From positions 1 through 15,190 of the forward strand of contig JAEZEH010000116.1 of the NCBI GenBank assembly GCA_023417785.1: a stretch of 15,190 bases of DNA, read 5' to 3'. Position numbers and translations under genes: made by a program. The stretch comes from Bacteroidota bacterium (GTDB lineage: Bacteria; Bacteroidota; Bacteroidia; Cytophagales; Cyclobacteriaceae). Position 1 is the stretch's first letter, and each line of letters opens with the position of its first letter. Positions 14,466 through 15,190 of the stretch are shown here, one piece after another. Under the pieces are notes generated by a model that searched no databases, was not told the DNA's origin, and saw nothing but the letters and a program-made list of their open reading frames with translations.

Positions 14466-14505
14466 CCTGTTTTGGGCGAAGATAGGGTCGGGAGAGCAAG
14501 AGGGG

Positions 14506-15114
14506 TCAGCTAAACAGGGTGCGGCCGGTGATACTTCGGCCAAGCGTGATTTCGTCGGCGTATTCGAGGTCGCCGCCTACGGCCACGCCCCGGGCGATGA
14601 CGCTGACTTTCAAATCCAGGCCCTGGATTCGTTTGTTGATGTAGTAAGCCGTGGTGTCGCCTTCCATGGTCGGGCTCAACGCAAGAATGATTTCGCGGGT
14701 CGTTGATGGTTGCCGGGAAAGCCGCGATACAAGCGATTCAATTTTAAGGTCGGCGGGGCCGATGCCATTCATGGGAGAGATTACTCCACCAAGCACATGG
14801 TATAGCCCTGTGAACTGAGCCGTATTTTCGATGGCCATCACATCCTTTGATTCCTCCACGACACAAATAATGGAAGGATCACGCCGCGGGCTTGTACATA
14901 TCGAACAAACCTCGTTATCGGAAATGTTATGGCACGTGGTGCAAAATCGGATATTCGCGCGAAGCTTGCGCAGTGCATCGGCGAGTGTAAAGGCGGCGTC
15001 CTCTTTTTCTTTGATGAGATGCAACACCAGCCGCAAGGCCGTTTTTTTTCCGATACCGGGTAACTTGGCTACCTGATTTACAGCGTCTTCAATAAGTTTT
15101 GATGGATACTCCAC
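14506..15114 (-). CDS. recR: Recombination mediator protein RecR
   Basis: A 202-residue protein, usual length, that works with RecF and RecO to load RecA onto gapped DNA. The N-terminal helix-hairpin-helix has LPGIGKKTALRLVLHL (18-33). A Cys4 zinc site is seen as C58, C61, C70 and C73 in FCTTCHNISDNEVCSIC. The Toprim domain (about 82-176) has CVVEESKDVMAIE and ALSPTMEGDTTAYYI, and the C-terminal part has ARGVAVGGDLEYADEITLGR. Translation appears to start at a GTG (15112-15114); the resulting N-terminus MEYPSKLIEDAV matches the family. A GGAGAGG sequence about 10 bases before it, overlapping the previous gene's stop, looks like a real Shine-Dalgarno, which is rare in this window. Confidence 0.95.
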   Translation of the reverse strand: MEYPSKLIEDAVNQVAKLPGIGKKTALRLVLHLIKEKEDAAFTLADALRKLRANIRFCTTCHNISDNEVCSICTSPRRDPSIICVVEESKDVMAIENTAQFTGLYHVLGGVISPMNGIGPADLKIESLVSRLSRQPSTTREIILALSPTMEGDTTAYYINKRIQGLDLKVSVIARGVAVGGDLEYADEITLGRSITGRTLFS

Positions 15115-15130
15115 GCGTTCTGATCCTCTC

Positions 15131-15190
15131 CTAAACGATGCGCGCGTCTATTCCTACCTCGCAGATGGCTTCGCGCATGGGGCGAAGAAA
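15131..15190 (-). CDS. C-terminal end of an unidentified protein
   Basis: The minus strand is open from the window edge to a TAG at 15131-15133. It encodes only 19 residues, FLRPMREAICEVGIDARIV. It ends 16 bp before the recR GTG on the same strand, and its stop codon overlaps the recR Shine-Dalgarno, so it is probably an upstream operon partner. The piece is too short to assign to a family. Confidence 0.5.
   Translation of the reverse strand, partial: FLRPMREAICEVGIDARIV

Noticed and set aside
14257..14499. Upstream extension of the aminotransferase frame
   Set aside because: The extension is low-complexity Ser/Leu/Thr sequence derived from the purine-rich tract and has no family counterpart; it also covers the hairpin and candidate promoter.
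14431..14706. Plus-strand 91-codon frame
   Set aside because: It is antisense to the recR 3' end and shows no domain pattern; RecR is certain.

Overview
The window reads as ordinary chromosome from a member of the Bacteroidetes, most likely a Cytophagales-type organism. Direct clues are -7 promoter boxes of the form TANNTTTG, the near absence of Shine-Dalgarno sequences, a DUF4270 lipoprotein, a SusC-type VVVVGYG motif, Bacteroidetes-style TonB C-terminal sequence, and a LytS/LytTR two-component pair. No phage, insertion sequence, CRISPR array, tRNA or rRNA was seen. The genus is not claimed.

Layout: (1) 1-215, the 3' end of a plus-strand hotdog-fold thioesterase, then a 238-bp convergent gap with three copies of a short palindromic repeat. 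(2) 1041-454 back to 4238: a minus-strand operon read panC - panD - UPF0104-type flippase-like membrane protein - UbiA-family prenyltransferase - purN, with gaps of 16, 23, 63 and 20 bp. (3) A compact divergent promoter region at about 4260-4325. (4) 4359-8481: a plus-strand operon of a one-domain GT5 glycogen-synthase-like protein, a DUF4270 lipoprotein (17-bp overlap) and glmS (3-bp gap), ended by a UUCG-loop terminator. (5) 8579-10921: a plus-strand operon of an ECF sigma factor, a membrane anti-sigma-like protein fused to a carboxypeptidase-regulatory-like domain, a SusC signature and a TonB C-terminal domain, and a DUF4230 membrane protein. (6) 10943-12843: a minus-strand LytS-type kinase and LytTR response regulator. 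(7) 13060-15190: minus-strand class I aminotransferase, recR, and the last 19 codons of an unidentified gene.

Functionally, the window combines precursor metabolism (pantothenate, purines, glucosamine-6-phosphate), envelope proteins (DUF4270 lipoprotein, UbiA and UPF0104 membrane proteins) and two signalling modules. The most unusual items are the anti-sigma/TonB hybrid protein at 9135-10274 and the GT5 protein at 4359-5162, which lacks the second Rossmann domain and the KTGG substrate loop. No wholly new system is evident; these two are the best candidates for under-described biology.
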